DNA of 64,000 nucleotides from Streptomyces diacarni (GCF_003323715.1 NZ_QOIN01000035.1:185793-249792), one strand, 5' to 3'; positions 43,908 through 52,562 are shown, counted from the first letter of the stretch. The notes: generated from the sequence alone by a model not told the origin. Program-made: numbers and translations.

Positions 43908-45050
43908 TCAGCTCGGTTCTGACCCGCCGGGGCGTCCGGTGCCGTCCGCGTCCGAGCCGGTGTCGCCGTTGCCGTCGCCGCCGTTGGTGCTGCCCCTCGA
44001 GCCGCCCTGGCCGCCGCCGGAGCCCCGCCCCGTGAAGGTGTCGCGCAGCCGGCCGCCGACGTCCCCGACGCCGCCCGCGATGTCGCGCACGATGCCCATG
44101 AGCGGGTCCTTGCTGTTGCGCATCGAGTCCGAGTAGTGGGTCGCGGACTCACGGAAGGAGTCCCGTATCGAGGCCTCCTTGTCCTCCTGGCGCCGGGGGT
44201 AGTGGCCGTCCATGATCCGCTGGTAATCGCGGCTCTCCGCCCACTTCTTCAGCTCGGCGGCGCGCACGGTGGTGAACGGGTGGCTGCGCGGCAGCACGTT
44301 CATGACCTTGAGTACGGAGTCGCGCACGTCGCCGCCCGCCTCGTACTCCTTGGCCTGCGCCAGGAAGGCGTCCACGTTCATCTCGTGCAGGTGGTTGCCG
44401 CCCGCCAGCTTCATCAGGCCCCGCATGGACGCCTGCAGGTCCTGACCCACCAGCAACCCAGCGCGGTCCGCGGACAGTTCCGACTTGCGGAACCACTCGC
44501 GCAGGGCGATCACCAGCGCCCGCACCGCGACGCTGCCCAGCGGAATCCACGCGATCTTGATGGCGAGGTCCGACAGGAACAGCAGGATGGTGCGGTAGAC
44601 GGCGTGACCGGAGAGGGCGTGCCCGACCTCGTGGCCGACCACGGCGCGCATCTCCTCCTCGTCGAGGAGTTCGACCAGGCCCGTGGTCAGCACGATCACC
44701 GGCTCGTCCATGCCCACGCACATCGCGTTGGGCTTCGGGTCCTGCGTGACGTACATCGGCGGGACCTTCTCCAGGTCCAGGATGTAACAGGCGTCCCGCA
44801 GCATCGCGTTGAGGTGCGCGAACTGCTGGTCGCTGACCCGGACGGAGTCGGAGAGGTACAGCAGCCGCATGCTGCGCTCGGGCAGCAGCCCGCTCAGCGC
44901 CTTGACGACCGTGTCGAAACCGCTCAGCTTGCGCAGCGACACCAGCGCCGAGCGGTCGGTCGGGTGTTCGTACGCCCGGGATGAGATACCCGGGAAGCGC
45001 CGCCTCTCGCGGCCCGGCAGGCGATCCGTACCGCCAGTGCCGTCTGTCAT
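43908..45050 (-). CDS. M48-family zinc metallopeptidase
   Basis: 380 residues. The zinc site is HEVGH at 140-144, with the third ligand Glu191 in SELSADRAG. A membrane helix pair follows (about 152-183). This is the HtpX/Ste24 clan, with the active site probably facing the cytosol and a role in membrane-protein quality control; that role is inferred. The C-terminal 55 residues are Gly/Ser/Asp-rich and disordered. ATG 45050 has GGAGGGGG upstream. Convergent with the DESFV pair and preceded by a long inverted repeat. Confidence 0.9.
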   Translation of the reverse strand: MTDGTGGTDRLPGRERRRFPGISSRAYEHPTDRSALVSLRKLSGFDTVVKALSGLLPERSMRLLYLSDSVRVSDQQFAHLNAMLRDACYILDLEKVPPMYVTQDPKPNAMCVGMDEPVIVLTTGLVELLDEEEMRAVVGHEVGHALSGHAVYRTILLFLSDLAIKIAWIPLGSVAVRALVIALREWFRKSELSADRAGLLVGQDLQASMRGLMKLAGGNHLHEMNVDAFLAQAKEYEAGGDVRDSVLKVMNVLPRSHPFTTVRAAELKKWAESRDYQRIMDGHYPRRQEDKEASIRDSFRESATHYSDSMRNSKDPLMGIVRDIAGGVGDVGGRLRDTFTGRGSGGGQGGSRGSTNGGDGNGDTGSDADGTGRPGGSEPS

Positions 45051-45090
45051 GGTCTTTCCCCCTCCTCGACTGGGCTGTCCACACTATGGC

Positions 45091-45242
45091 CTCTCGGCTG
45101 GATCTTGCTGGGCTCGCGGGGTCCGGCACGCACTCTCGCGGCGTTGTCGTCGGTCGCCGCTGCTCCGCAGGGACTTCCTCCTCCGCCTTGCGAGAGCACG
45201 CACCGGACCCCGCTCCCTGATCCAGCCAGATCCAGCCGAGAG
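45091..45242. repeat. 152-bp imperfect inverted repeat (MITE-like or structured RNA)
   Basis: Left arm from 45091 (CTCTCGGCTGGATCT) and right arm ending 45242 (AGATCCAGCCGAGAG) are perfectly complementary at their tips. They stay largely complementary inward to CACTCTCGC / GCGAGAGC, about 50 bp per arm with a few mismatches and a short insertion. A 50-bp centre separates them. It occupies the upstream region of the M48 gene. The remainder of the 467-bp gap (to 45517) shows no gene. Confidence 0.75.
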
Positions 45243-45502
45243 ACCCTGGAGTGTGGGACGCGGAGCGCGGCCCTCCCGTTGCGTCGGGACGTCCCCCTTC
45301 TGCCGCACCGCCCCGCTCACCTCTCACGCACCGACCCCGCTCACCGCCCTCTCCCCACCCGTTTCGCGGGCCTCCCGACCCGTGTGGGCTGAGTCGGCGT
45401 GAGCCGTCGGGAGGCGGCCGCTTACGATGTGGCTGCGCACTTCGTGCCGCCCCATGGTGTGCGGCCCGGAGAAGCGCCACCCAGTGTCCGCGCCTCACGG
45501 GA

Positions 45503-45508
45503 TAGGTT
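45503..45508 (+). promoter_or_regulatory. -10 box, probably leaderless
   Basis: TAGGTT lies 9 bases before ATG 45518 and 12 before ATG 45521. Confidence 0.45.
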
Positions 45509-45517
45509 CTGCCGACG

Positions 45518-45688
45518 ATGATGCTGCCCAGCACCGCACACGACGCCCTGCTGACCCTCGCCTCCAGCGGCGAGCACGGCGAGAGCGCACGGCACGAGAG
45601 CCTCAGCCCGTATCTGACGGGCGGGGGCGCGCTCGTCGCGCTCTTCCTGCTGCTGTGGATCACCACCCGCTTCAACCGGGACCGCTGA
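45518..45688 (+). CDS. 56-residue single-span membrane protein
   Basis: Small gene upstream of nadD. The peptide begins MMLPSTAHDALLTLA, has a His/Glu/Ser-rich middle, then a membrane segment at about 36-50 (LVALFLLLWITT) and a basic end RFNRDR. Third-position GC is high and the frame is closed by TGA 69 bp before nadD. A leaderless-type -10 box precedes it. Function unknown; I believe a similar small gene stands before nadD in other Streptomyces. Confidence 0.7.
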   Translation: MMLPSTAHDALLTLASSGEHGESARHESLSPYLTGGGALVALFLLLWITTRFNRDR

Positions 45689-45743
45689 GCGTCCCGGCCG
45701 GGGCGCGGGCGTCCGTACACACGTCTCACGAAACGGCACAGGA

Positions 45744-45749
45744 TAGGGT
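45744..45749 (+). promoter_or_regulatory. -10 box of a leaderless nadD promoter
   Basis: TAGGGT ends eight bases before ATG 45758. Confidence 0.5.
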
Positions 45750-45757
45750 CGTCCCGC

Positions 45758-46393
45758 ATGGGAGAGGACATAGTGCCCGGCACCGGTAAGCGGCGGCTCG
45801 GCGTGATGGGGGGCACCTTCGACCCCATCCACCACGGCCACCTGGTGGCCGCGAGCGAGGTGGCCGCACGCTTCCACCTCGACGAGGTCGTGTTCGTCCC
45901 CGCCGGGCAGCCGTGGCAGAAGAGCCACAAGCAGGTCTCGCCCGCCGAGGACCGCTACTTGATGACGGTCATCGCGACCGCGTCGAACCCGCAGTTCTCC
46001 GTCAGCAGGATCGACATCGACCGCGGCGGCAAGACCTACACCATCGACACGCTGCGCGAGCTGGCCGAGGCCAACCCGGACACGGACCTGTTCTTCATCA
46101 CCGGCGCCGACGCGCTGTCGCAGATCCTCAGCTGGCGCAACACCGAAGAGCTGTTCTCGCTGGCCCACTTCATCGGCGTCACCCGTCCGGGGCACGCGCT
46201 GGCCGATCCCGGGCTGCCCCAGGGGGGCGTCTCCCTGGTGGAGGTCCCGGCGCTCGCCATCTCCTCGACGGACTGCCGCGCACGGGTGGAACGCGGCGAT
46301 CCGGTCTGGTATCTCGTCCCTGACGGCGTGGTCCGGTACATCAGCAAACGCGCGCTGTACCGGAGCGGCCCAGGGGAGGAATCGCCAGCGTGA
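45758..46393 (+). CDS. nadD: Nicotinate-nucleotide adenylyltransferase
   Basis: Joins nicotinate mononucleotide and ATP in NAD synthesis. The nucleotidyltransferase motif [12 protein letters not shown] is at 18-29 and ISSTDCR near the C-terminus; 211 residues is normal. Its stop overlaps the next GTG by four bases, so it is coupled to the LCP gene, and rsfS follows, the common actinobacterial order. Confidence 0.95.
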   Translation: MGEDIVPGTGKRRLGVMGGTFDPIHHGHLVAASEVAARFHLDEVVFVPAGQPWQKSHKQVSPAEDRYLMTVIATASNPQFSVSRIDIDRGGKTYTIDTLRELAEANPDTDLFFITGADALSQILSWRNTEELFSLAHFIGVTRPGHALADPGLPQGGVSLVEVPALAISSTDCRARVERGDPVWYLVPDGVVRYISKRALYRSGPGEESPA

Positions 46394-48285
46394 GCGACGG
46401 CTACGGATACGACCCGTACGCACCACAACCCGAGATCATCGGCTACGACGAGTACGGCAGGCCCGTCTACCGCCGGCAGGACGCGTACGACCAGCCCTAC
46501 GGCGCCCAGAGCGGCTACGAGGCCCCGGGCGGCTACGACGCCGGGGGCGGTTACGGCGCCCAGGGCGGTCACGACGCCGGGGGCGGTTACGGTGCCCAGG
46601 CCGGGCAGGCCGGGCACCCCGCCGGGGGTGGCCAGGGTGGGTACGGCCCCTACGACTCCTACGGCCAGGCCGGTGCCACCGGGCAGCAGCCGGGCCACGA
46701 CGCGTACTCCGGCTATCCGGAGGCCGCCCCGCAGCAGGGCGGCCACGCGGGCACGTACGACTACGGCGCCCACGCCGCGTACGGGCAGCAGCCGGCCACC
46801 CCGCACGCCTCGCAGCCGACCGCCGCGCAGCAGTCGCAGCACACCCAGCAGCAGGCCTGGTTCCCCGAGCAGGCCCCGGCGCCCGCGCAGGAGCAGTACG
46901 CGCCGGAACAGGCCCGGCAGGCGACCTACGGCCCCGGGGAGCCGTCGCGGGACCGGCAGGCGCCGGAGCAGGCGCAGCAGGGCCAGCATCCGCCCGGGCG
47001 GCCGCCGCAGGCGCGTCAGCAGTCCGGCGGCCGGGAGGACGGCTACCAGACCGAGCAGTTCTCCTTCGTCGAGGAGGCCAGCGACGAGTCCGAGGACGTC
47101 ATCGACTGGCTGAAGTTCAGCGAGTCCCGCACGGAGCGCCGTGAGGAGGCCAAGCGCCGGGGCCGCAACCGGATCGTCGCGCTCGTCGTCGTGCTGGCGC
47201 TCGTGGTGGCCGGCGGTGTCGGCTACCTCTGGTACGCGGGCATGCTGCCGGGGACCGGAGGCGGCGAGAGCAAGAGCGCGGCCGCGGCGGGCAAGCACCG
47301 GGACGTCATCGTCGTACACCTGCGCGAGGAGAACGGCGACAGTTCCACCGCGCTGCTGGTCGACAACGCCGGCACGGGCCGGGGCACCTCCCTGCTGCTG
47401 CCGAACGCACTGGCCGTCACCACGGAGGACGGGACGACCACGACGCTCGGCAAGTCGGTCGACGACCAGGGCGCGGGGCCCACCAGGGACGCGCTCAACA
47501 CCCTGCTCGGCTCCGACATCAAGGGCACCTGGCGGCTGGACACGCCCTTCCTGGAGAAGCTCGTCGAACTCGTGGGCGGTATCTCCGTGGACACGGACAC
47601 CGCCGTGCCCGGTGAGAAGAAGGGCTCTGGACCGCTCGTCGAGAAGGGCTCGGCGCAGGAGATGGACGGCAGGGCCGCCGTCGCCTACGCCACCTACCGG
47701 GCTCAGGGCGAGCCGCAGGACAAGCAGCTCGCCCGCTTCGGCCAGGTGATGCGGGCGGTCCTCAAGAAGGTCTCCAGCGAGCCGCGCGGGGCCACCAGGA
47801 CCGTCGAGTCGCTGGGCCAGATCCCCGACCCGTCGCTGTCCGAGCCGCAGCTCGGCGCCTCGCTCGCCAAACTGGCCGCGCACGCCAAGAAGGGCGACTA
47901 CCGCTCCCAGGTGGTTCCCGTGCGGGCGAACGGCACCCTCAGCGGGCAGGTCAGCGACCGGATCGTGGGCAAGGTCCTCGGCGGTACCGTCAAGAACTCC
48001 GACCCCGACGCGGCGCCCAGAGTGAGCCTGAAGAACGCCACAGGAAAGCGCGGCCTGGACGCCACCGCGTCCGTCGCCCTGGTCAACGGCGGCTACACGG
48101 TCGTCAAGGGCGGCACCGGCGCCACCCGCACCACCTCGCTGGTGACCTACGCGGAAGCGGCGCAGAAGTCCAAGGCCGAGCAGGTCGCCAAGACCCTCGG
48201 CCTGCCGGGCGGCGCCGTACGCAAGGGAGAGGGCACCGCCAACGCGGACGTCACCGTCGTGCTGGGCGCCGACTACGGAGGGTGA
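46390..48285 (+). CDS. LCP (LytR-CpsA-Psr) family protein with LytR_C domain, divergent catalytic region
   Basis: 631 residues. The first 215 are a Tyr/Gly/Gln-rich cytoplasmic region (YGAQ and GGYGAQ units). A membrane span lies at about 262-285 and an LCP-like outer domain at about 300-470, recognisable from [16 protein letters not shown] and [14 protein letters not shown] LytR_C domain ends the protein ([20 protein letters not shown]). LCP proteins attach polymers to peptidoglycan, but the usual Ser-Pro-Arg-Asp block is not visible here, so activity is doubtful. GTG 46390 overlaps the nadD stop. Confidence 0.85.
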   Translation: MSDGYGYDPYAPQPEIIGYDEYGRPVYRRQDAYDQPYGAQSGYEAPGGYDAGGGYGAQGGHDAGGGYGAQAGQAGHPAGGGQGGYGPYDSYGQAGATGQQPGHDAYSGYPEAAPQQGGHAGTYDYGAHAAYGQQPATPHASQPTAAQQSQHTQQQAWFPEQAPAPAQEQYAPEQARQATYGPGEPSRDRQAPEQAQQGQHPPGRPPQARQQSGGREDGYQTEQFSFVEEASDESEDVIDWLKFSESRTERREEAKRRGRNRIVALVVVLALVVAGGVGYLWYAGMLPGTGGGESKSAAAAGKHRDVIVVHLREENGDSSTALLVDNAGTGRGTSLLLPNALAVTTEDGTTTTLGKSVDDQGAGPTRDALNTLLGSDIKGTWRLDTPFLEKLVELVGGISVDTDTAVPGEKKGSGPLVEKGSAQEMDGRAAVAYATYRAQGEPQDKQLARFGQVMRAVLKKVSSEPRGATRTVESLGQIPDPSLSEPQLGASLAKLAAHAKKGDYRSQVVPVRANGTLSGQVSDRIVGKVLGGTVKNSDPDAAPRVSLKNATGKRGLDATASVALVNGGYTVVKGGTGATRTTSLVTYAEAAQKSKAEQVAKTLGLPGGAVRKGEGTANADVTVVLGADYGG

Positions 48286-48445
48286 GACCGCGCGCCTCCC
48301 CGTGCGCGTCACCTTCCGTGAGCGTGGCCCCGGTCTCCGTGAGCGAGGCCGCACGGCGGCCCGGCCGCGGGGGCGAAGGACCGAGGCCGCCGGGCGGCCG
48401 TGAGACCCTGGAATACGACATGCTTCCGACTCGAAAGCCTTGCCT

Positions 48446-48913
48446 GTGACCGCCACCGACCGTTCCCTCGAGCTCATCGAAACCGCCGCACAGGCGGCCG
48501 CCGACAAGCTCGCGCACGACATCGTCGCCTACGACGTCAGTGACGTGCTCGCCATCACCGACGCCTTCCTCCTCGCCTCGGCCCCCAACGACCGGCAGGT
48601 CAAGGGCATCGTCGACGAGATCGAGGAGCGCCTGCTCAAGGAGCTGGGCGCCAAGCCCGCCCGCCGCGAGGGCGAGCGCGACGGCCGCTGGGTGCTGCTG
48701 GACTACGTCGACATCGTCGTCCACGTGCAGCACAGCGAGGAGCGGGTCTTCTACGCCCTGGAGCGGCTGTGGAAGGACTGCCCCGAACTGGAACTCCCCG
48801 AGGACGCCGAGGCGACCCGCGGCAAGGGCGCCGAGCACGCCGACGCGGCAGGCACCGAAGGGCAGGACGCCGCGGCGGACACGTCCGACGAGCTGGACGG
48901 AGAGCTGCGCTGA
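48446..48913 (+). CDS. rsfS: Ribosome silencing factor RsfS
   Basis: Binds L14 on the large subunit and blocks subunit joining under poor nutrition. The core has the family blocks LAHDIVAYDVSDVLAITDAFL, SAPNDRQVKGIVDEIEE and RWVLLDYVDIVVHVQH. GTG 48446 gives 155 residues; TTG 48440 adds two. A 35-residue acidic tail follows the core. The stop overlaps the next start. Confidence 0.93.
   Translation: MTATDRSLELIETAAQAAADKLAHDIVAYDVSDVLAITDAFLLASAPNDRQVKGIVDEIEERLLKELGAKPARREGERDGRWVLLDYVDIVVHVQHSEERVFYALERLWKDCPELELPEDAEATRGKGAEHADAAGTEGQDAAADTSDELDGELR
48899..48904 (+). promoter_or_regulatory. Ribosome binding site for a CTG start
   Basis: GGAGAG ends five bases before CTG 48910, inside the rsfS 3' end. 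No ATG, GTG or TTG in the same frame lies near. Confidence 0.65.
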
Positions 48914-49563
48914 ACGGCACCGCGGCGGTCCGCAACCGCAAGATCGTTCTGTGGCGGCACGGCCAGACGGCGTGGAACCTCGAACGCCGCTTCCAGGGCA
49001 CGACCGACATCCCGCTGACCGACGCGGGGCTCGACCAGGCGCGACGGGCCGCCCGGCTGCTGGCGGCGCTGCGCCCGGACGCGATCGTCTCCTCCGACCT
49101 GCGGCGCACCGTGGCCACCGCGACCGAGCTGGCGGCCCTCACCGGGCTCGACGTCACCTACGACGAGGGCCTGCGGGAGACCTTCGCGGGTGACTGGCAG
49201 GGGCTCACGCACGAGGAGATCGTCGTCCGCTACGGCGAGCAGTACACGGCCTGGAAGCGGGGCGAGCCGGTGCGGCGCGGCGGCGGCGAGCTGGAGACGG
49301 AGGTCGCCGACCGCGCGGCACCCGTCGTGGAGCGCAGCGCCGACAAGCTCCCGGACGACGGCACCCTCGTCGTCGTCAGCCACGGCGGCACCATCCGGAC
49401 CACCATCGGGCGGCTCATCGGCCTTCCCTCCCCGACCTGGGAGGCGCTGGGCGGCCTGTCCAACTGCAGCTGGTCAGTGCTGGGTGAGACGGTGCGCGGC
49501 TGGCGGCTCATGGAGCACAACGCGGGCAGCCTGCCCGAGCCCGTGCTCGGGGACGACGACTGA
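48910..49563 (+). CDS. Histidine phosphatase family protein (phosphoglycerate mutase-like)
   Basis: 217 residues. The phosphohistidine motif is LWRHGQTAWN at about residues 13-22, with the second His in VVVSHGGTIRTTIGRL; this is the branch-1 histidine phosphatase fold. The substrate is not deducible. The start appears to be CTG 48910 (LNGTAAVRNRKIV), overlapping the rsfS stop by three bases. Any conventional upstream start would lie deep in rsfS, and the next downstream one falls beyond the catalytic motif. Confidence 0.9.
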   Translation: MNGTAAVRNRKIVLWRHGQTAWNLERRFQGTTDIPLTDAGLDQARRAARLLAALRPDAIVSSDLRRTVATATELAALTGLDVTYDEGLRETFAGDWQGLTHEEIVVRYGEQYTAWKRGEPVRRGGGELETEVADRAAPVVERSADKLPDDGTLVVVSHGGTIRTTIGRLIGLPSPTWEALGGLSNCSWSVLGETVRGWRLMEHNAGSLPEPVLGDDD

Positions 49564-49677
49564 GCCGGTGCTCCTGCCGGGTCGGGTGGGGGGCCGGCGG
49601 CCCTCGGGCCGATTTCTCATTCGGCCTGGCCACCCGCTAGAGTTCTTCTCGTTCGCGGCACTCAGGTGCCGGAGCCC

Positions 49678-49750
<73 letters not shown>

Positions 49751-49753
49751 CGG

Positions 49754-49811
49754 AAGCGAGAGGCGAGGTGCGTCTGCGGGAAGCGCAGGCCATCTCGCTT
49801 TCTTTGTTTTC
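49754..49811 (+). terminator. tRNA-Ala copy 1 terminator
   Basis: Outer stem AGCGAGA (49755-49761)/TCTCGCT (49793-49799), inner CTGCG/CGCAG, then a T-rich run. Nearly the same structure follows copy 2. Confidence 0.65.
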
Positions 49812-50085
49812 GCGCGGCTTCGCTCCGCTTCGTGCTGCGCCGCCCACGCCCCCGGCGGGGGCTCGGTGAGAGAGTCGGTGCTCTCTTCGGACGCTGTTTT
49901 CCCTCCCTCCGTGTTCTCTCTTCGTCTGTGTTCTCTCTTTCTGCGGTTCGGGGGCCCTCCGCGGGGAAGCGGCACAGGAGGCGGGGCCCCGCAGTGGATC
50001 GCTGACCGGGCCTTAAGGCAGGGCGGCGGAACGTGGCAGAATCGTGACGGCTGGAGGGGGGAAGGCGCAGGGAGGGACGAGTGCG
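49812..50085. other. Intergenic, T-rich, no gene seen
   Basis: Contains two direct copies of GTGTTCTCTCTT (near 49912 and 49930) and several small GC hairpins. It is poorer in GC than its surroundings. No open frame with coding character. Confidence 0.5.
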
Positions 50086-50280
50086 ATGCCGGCGACGGTC
50101 CTCGGCGAGGACGCCACCGAGCCCGCATCCGCATGGTCCCCGCCCCGCCAGGAGCGCCCGGAGGGCGTCCCGGACAACCTGCAGTGCCCGTCCTGTGGTT
50201 CGGCGAACGTCGCCCAAGTGCTCGGCGACAATGGAGGAGTGTCCTACGTGTGCACGGCTTGCGGCCACATCTGGAGCTGA
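50086..50280 (+). CDS. Small zinc-ribbon protein
   Basis: 64 residues. Cys34-x2-Cys37 (CPSCGS) and Cys56-x2-Cys59 (CTACGHIW) form a zinc ribbon like that of transcription or RNA-binding factors; residues 1-30 are disordered. ATG 50086 is chosen for its GGAGGG at 50071-50076; GTG 50044 would add 14 residues. Function unknown. Eight bases before the next gene. Confidence 0.8.
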   Translation: MPATVLGEDATEPASAWSPPRQERPEGVPDNLQCPSCGSANVAQVLGDNGGVSYVCTACGHIWS

Positions 50281-50287
50281 GTGAGCG

Positions 50288-50521
50288 ATGGGTGCCCACA
50301 GCAGGAAGTGCGACTGGTGCGGCAGTGGCACCCCGATCGTGCGCGACATGGAGCCGGCCAACAGCGCCTACCAGTACTGGTGCGAGGACTGCGCGCGAGC
50401 GCTGATCATAAAGGGCGACCCGATCGAGACGTACCGCGAGCTCGACGGCGAGCCGATCTACGGGCGCCTGCTGGACGCCCACTGTGCCCTCAAGCGGTTC
50501 TACTCCTTCGCAACGGCCTGA
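50288..50521 (+). CDS. Small four-cysteine putative zinc-binding protein
   Basis: 77 residues. Cys8-x2-Cys11 (CDWC) and Cys32-x2-Cys35 (CEDC) suggest a zinc site; a helical C-terminal half follows (ETYRELDGEPIYGRLLDAH). It directly follows the other zinc-ribbon gene and overlaps the convergent membrane-protein gene by 32 bp at its 3' end. Function unknown. Confidence 0.82.
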   Translation: MGAHSRKCDWCGSGTPIVRDMEPANSAYQYWCEDCARALIIKGDPIETYRELDGEPIYGRLLDAHCALKRFYSFATA

Positions 50522-51926
50522 CATCGCGCCGCCGTTCCGCCGTCCTGACGCCTTCCGTTGCCCTGCGCTCCTGACGTCTGCCGCCGGCCCGCCTTGCTGA
50601 GGTCTGCCGGTCTCCCGCCCTTCGCCCGCGAAGGGCCCGCAGCGCCACGACCGCCGTCAGCACGAGGAACGCCGTCCCGGCGAGCGGGTAGCAGGCGGAC
50701 AGCAGCATCTGTGCGCCGCTCTGGCCCAGTTCGGGGGCGCGGGCGGCGTCCGCGTCGCGGGGCACCCACCAGAGCGCGTAGGTGCAGAAGACCGCCATCG
50801 TCGCCGCGGCCGCGGCCGCCCAGCGGCGGCTGGCACGCCGGTGCGCCTCCGCGCCGAGCAGCAGCACCAGCGGAACGCACCACACCCAGTGGTGGGACCA
50901 GGAGATCGGGCTGATCAGCAGCGCCGTCACCGCGCAGGCGACGGCCCCCCACGCGGAGGCGTGCGGCAGCCGCCGCTGTCCGGCCAGCGTGGCCGCCGTC
51001 GCGGCTCCCAGCCCCAGTACGGCCGCCGTCACCGCCGCCGCGACCCACAGCGCACCCGGATCGCCGGTGTGCAGCAGACGGGCGGCGACGCCGCTCAGCG
51101 ACTGGTTGTCGGTGATCTCGGTGCGCCCCACCCGTCCCGACTGGAAGAGAGCCTCTCCCCAAAAGCGCCGTGAGTCGCGCGGCAGCAGCACGGCGGACAG
51201 CAGCGCGGTGGCCGAAAAGGTCGCGGTGGCCACGGCGGCCTGCCGCATCCAGACGTTCCACAGCTCGCTCGCGCGGCCCGTACGGCGCACCCTCCGCAAG
51301 CCGTGGACGAGGCCGCACAGGACGAGGAAAACCGCGAACAGTGCGGGGGTGAGCTTGATGCCCGCCGCGACACCGATCCCCACCCCCGCCCAGCGGTGCC
51401 CCTCGCGCCGCGTCAGGTCCCACAGCACCAGCACGGCCAGCAGCAGGTTGATCTGCCCGTAGCGCAGCGTCGTCCACACCGGCTCGCACCACACGGCCAC
51501 CGCGGCGATCACCAGCGTCGCGGCGGTACGGGGGGCGTGCAGCGGGCGATCCACAAGCCGCAGCGTCAGATGGACGAGGGCCACCAGCAGGCCGAGGTTG
51601 GCGAAGGTCGCCACGCTCCGCATGTCCGCCACGTCCAGCAGCGTCAGCGGCATGAACAGCAGGGCGGCGAACGGCGGATACGTGGTCGGCAGGTCGGCGT
51701 GGGTGGCCCGCATCGCGTACAGGTCGTAGCCGCCCCGGACGGTCCATCCCTCCGCCCGGTAGACCATCAGGTCGATCATCGAGACGTCCGCTGTGCGCTG
51801 TGCCGCCCAGAAGGCGGCGAAGGAAACCATGCACAGGGCCGCCGCCAGCGTGACCGGGCGGCGGAGCAGGTACCCCCTGAGCGTCGGTGTCCCTTTGCTC
51901 TCGACGGCCTGTTGCAACGTGCTCAC
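50490..51926 (-). CDS. GT87-like polyprenyl-phosphate mannosyltransferase (DUF2029)
   Basis: About 478 residues with 10-12 membrane helices. An early acidic site lies in SMIDLMVYRAEGW, with YPPFAALLFMPL and YGQINLLLAVLVLWD further on, as in mycobacterial alpha-1,2-mannosyltransferases of the GT-C fold; the sugar and acceptor are inferred only by family. A basic Arg-rich tail of about 40 residues ends it. The GTG at 51926 has a TACCGT -10 box six bases upstream on the minus strand, so the frame's extension to 52070 is unlikely. Confidence 0.87.
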   Translation of the reverse strand: MSTLQQAVESKGTPTLRGYLLRRPVTLAAALCMVSFAAFWAAQRTADVSMIDLMVYRAEGWTVRGGYDLYAMRATHADLPTTYPPFAALLFMPLTLLDVADMRSVATFANLGLLVALVHLTLRLVDRPLHAPRTAATLVIAAVAVWCEPVWTTLRYGQINLLLAVLVLWDLTRREGHRWAGVGIGVAAGIKLTPALFAVFLVLCGLVHGLRRVRRTGRASELWNVWMRQAAVATATFSATALLSAVLLPRDSRRFWGEALFQSGRVGRTEITDNQSLSGVAARLLHTGDPGALWVAAAVTAAVLGLGAATAATLAGQRRLPHASAWGAVACAVTALLISPISWSHHWVWCVPLVLLLGAEAHRRASRRWAAAAAATMAVFCTYALWWVPRDADAARAPELGQSGAQMLLSACYPLAGTAFLVLTAVVALRALRGRRAGDRQTSARRAGGRRQERRATEGVRTAERRRDVRPLRRSRTA

Positions 51927-51932
51927 GGGGCG

Positions 51933-51938
51933 ACGGTA
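51933..51938 (-). promoter_or_regulatory. -10 box of a leaderless GT87 promoter
   Basis: TACCGT on the minus strand, six bases before the GTG at 51926. Confidence 0.5.
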
Positions 51939-52075
51939 CCGGCTGGTCAGTGGCGGGGACGGGCGGCCCGTGCCGCCCGTCCCCGGTGCGGCGGGAAACC
52001 GATTTGGCGAAACGCCACCCACGCCGTGTAAGCTGGCGGAGCCGTCGCGGGGAAGACCCCGGCGGACCACCCCAC

Positions 52076-52148
<73 letters not shown>

Positions 52149-52151
52149 CGG

Positions 52152-52210
52152 AAGCGAGAGGCGAGGTGTGCCTGCGGGAAGCGCAGGCCATCTCGCTTCC
52201 TTCGTTTTTG
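52152..52210 (+). terminator. tRNA-Ala copy 2 terminator
   Basis: AGCGAGA (52153-52159) pairs with TCTCGCT (52191-52197), with an inner CTGCG/CGCAG stem, followed by a T-rich run to 52210. Confidence 0.65.
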
Positions 52211-52395
52211 CGGCTTCGCCGCGTTTGTGGGGGCTTCGCCACCCACACCCCCTGAGGGGTGCCGGCCGAATTGGGGTCAACCCTTTGTGACCTCTGTTGT
52301 GTTGGTCGGGGGGCTGTCTTCGTCCCTCCGGGGCTTGTCTCTGCCGTGTCGGTGGGGTCTCCCGGGCTCCAGGATGGGCTCCTTTTCTCGTGCGG

Positions 52396-52401
52396 TACCC
52401 T
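52396..52401 (+). promoter_or_regulatory. -10 box of the leuS leader transcript
   Basis: TACCCT ends seven bases before ATG 52409, so the transcript probably starts at the leader peptide's first base. Confidence 0.6.
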
Positions 52402-52408
52402 GAGCGCT

Positions 52409-52447
52409 ATGCGTGCCGTACGCCTTCTGCTTAGCGAGCCGCGCTGA
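52409..52447 (+). CDS. Leucine leader peptide of leuS
   Basis: Twelve residues, [12 protein letters not shown], with three consecutive Leu codons CTT CTG CTT at 52424-52432; CTT is rare in such high-GC genomes. It has its own leaderless-type -10 box and a TGA stop, and is followed by nested hairpins and a terminator before leuS. This is the design of a transcription attenuator sensing charged tRNA-Leu. Confidence 0.75.
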   Translation: MRAVRLLLSEPR

Positions 52448-52515
52448 ACCACTGCCGGTCCCTCCTCCGCGGACCGGAATCGGCGCGGCTCCCCCTCCTG
52501 TGCGAGGGGTTTTTT
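52437..52515 (+). promoter_or_regulatory. leuS attenuator: nested hairpins and intrinsic terminator
   Basis: AGCCGCGC (52437-52444, within the peptide's last codons) pairs with GCGCGGCT (52483-52490), enclosing CCGGTCC/GGACCGG (52455-52461, 52471-52477). Directly after comes the terminator CCCCTC (52492-52497)/GAGGGG (52504-52509) with six T (52510-52515). CAGGAG at 52521-52526 could also pair with CTCCTG at 52495-52500 and open the terminator. Which alternative forms when the ribosome stalls on the Leu codons is not settled by sequence alone. Confidence 0.7.
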
Positions 52516-52562
52516 CGTTTCAGGAGCGCTGGGCAGAGACGACCGATGGAGCTTTGAGGACG

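Noticed and set aside
45427..45789. 120-codon frame overlapping the 56-residue gene and the nadD start
   Set aside because: Different frame from both; Arg/Pro-rich, no ribosome site, and it would displace two better-supported starts.
52259..52447. 62-codon frame ending in the leader peptide
   Set aside because: The upstream part has no ribosome site and ordinary random composition; the -10 box at 52396 would place the transcript start after its ATG. Only the last 12 codons are kept.
52211..52562. T-box riboswitch before leuS
   Set aside because: No T-box sequence (AGGGTGG-like) or specifier stem is visible; the Leu-codon peptide explains the region better.
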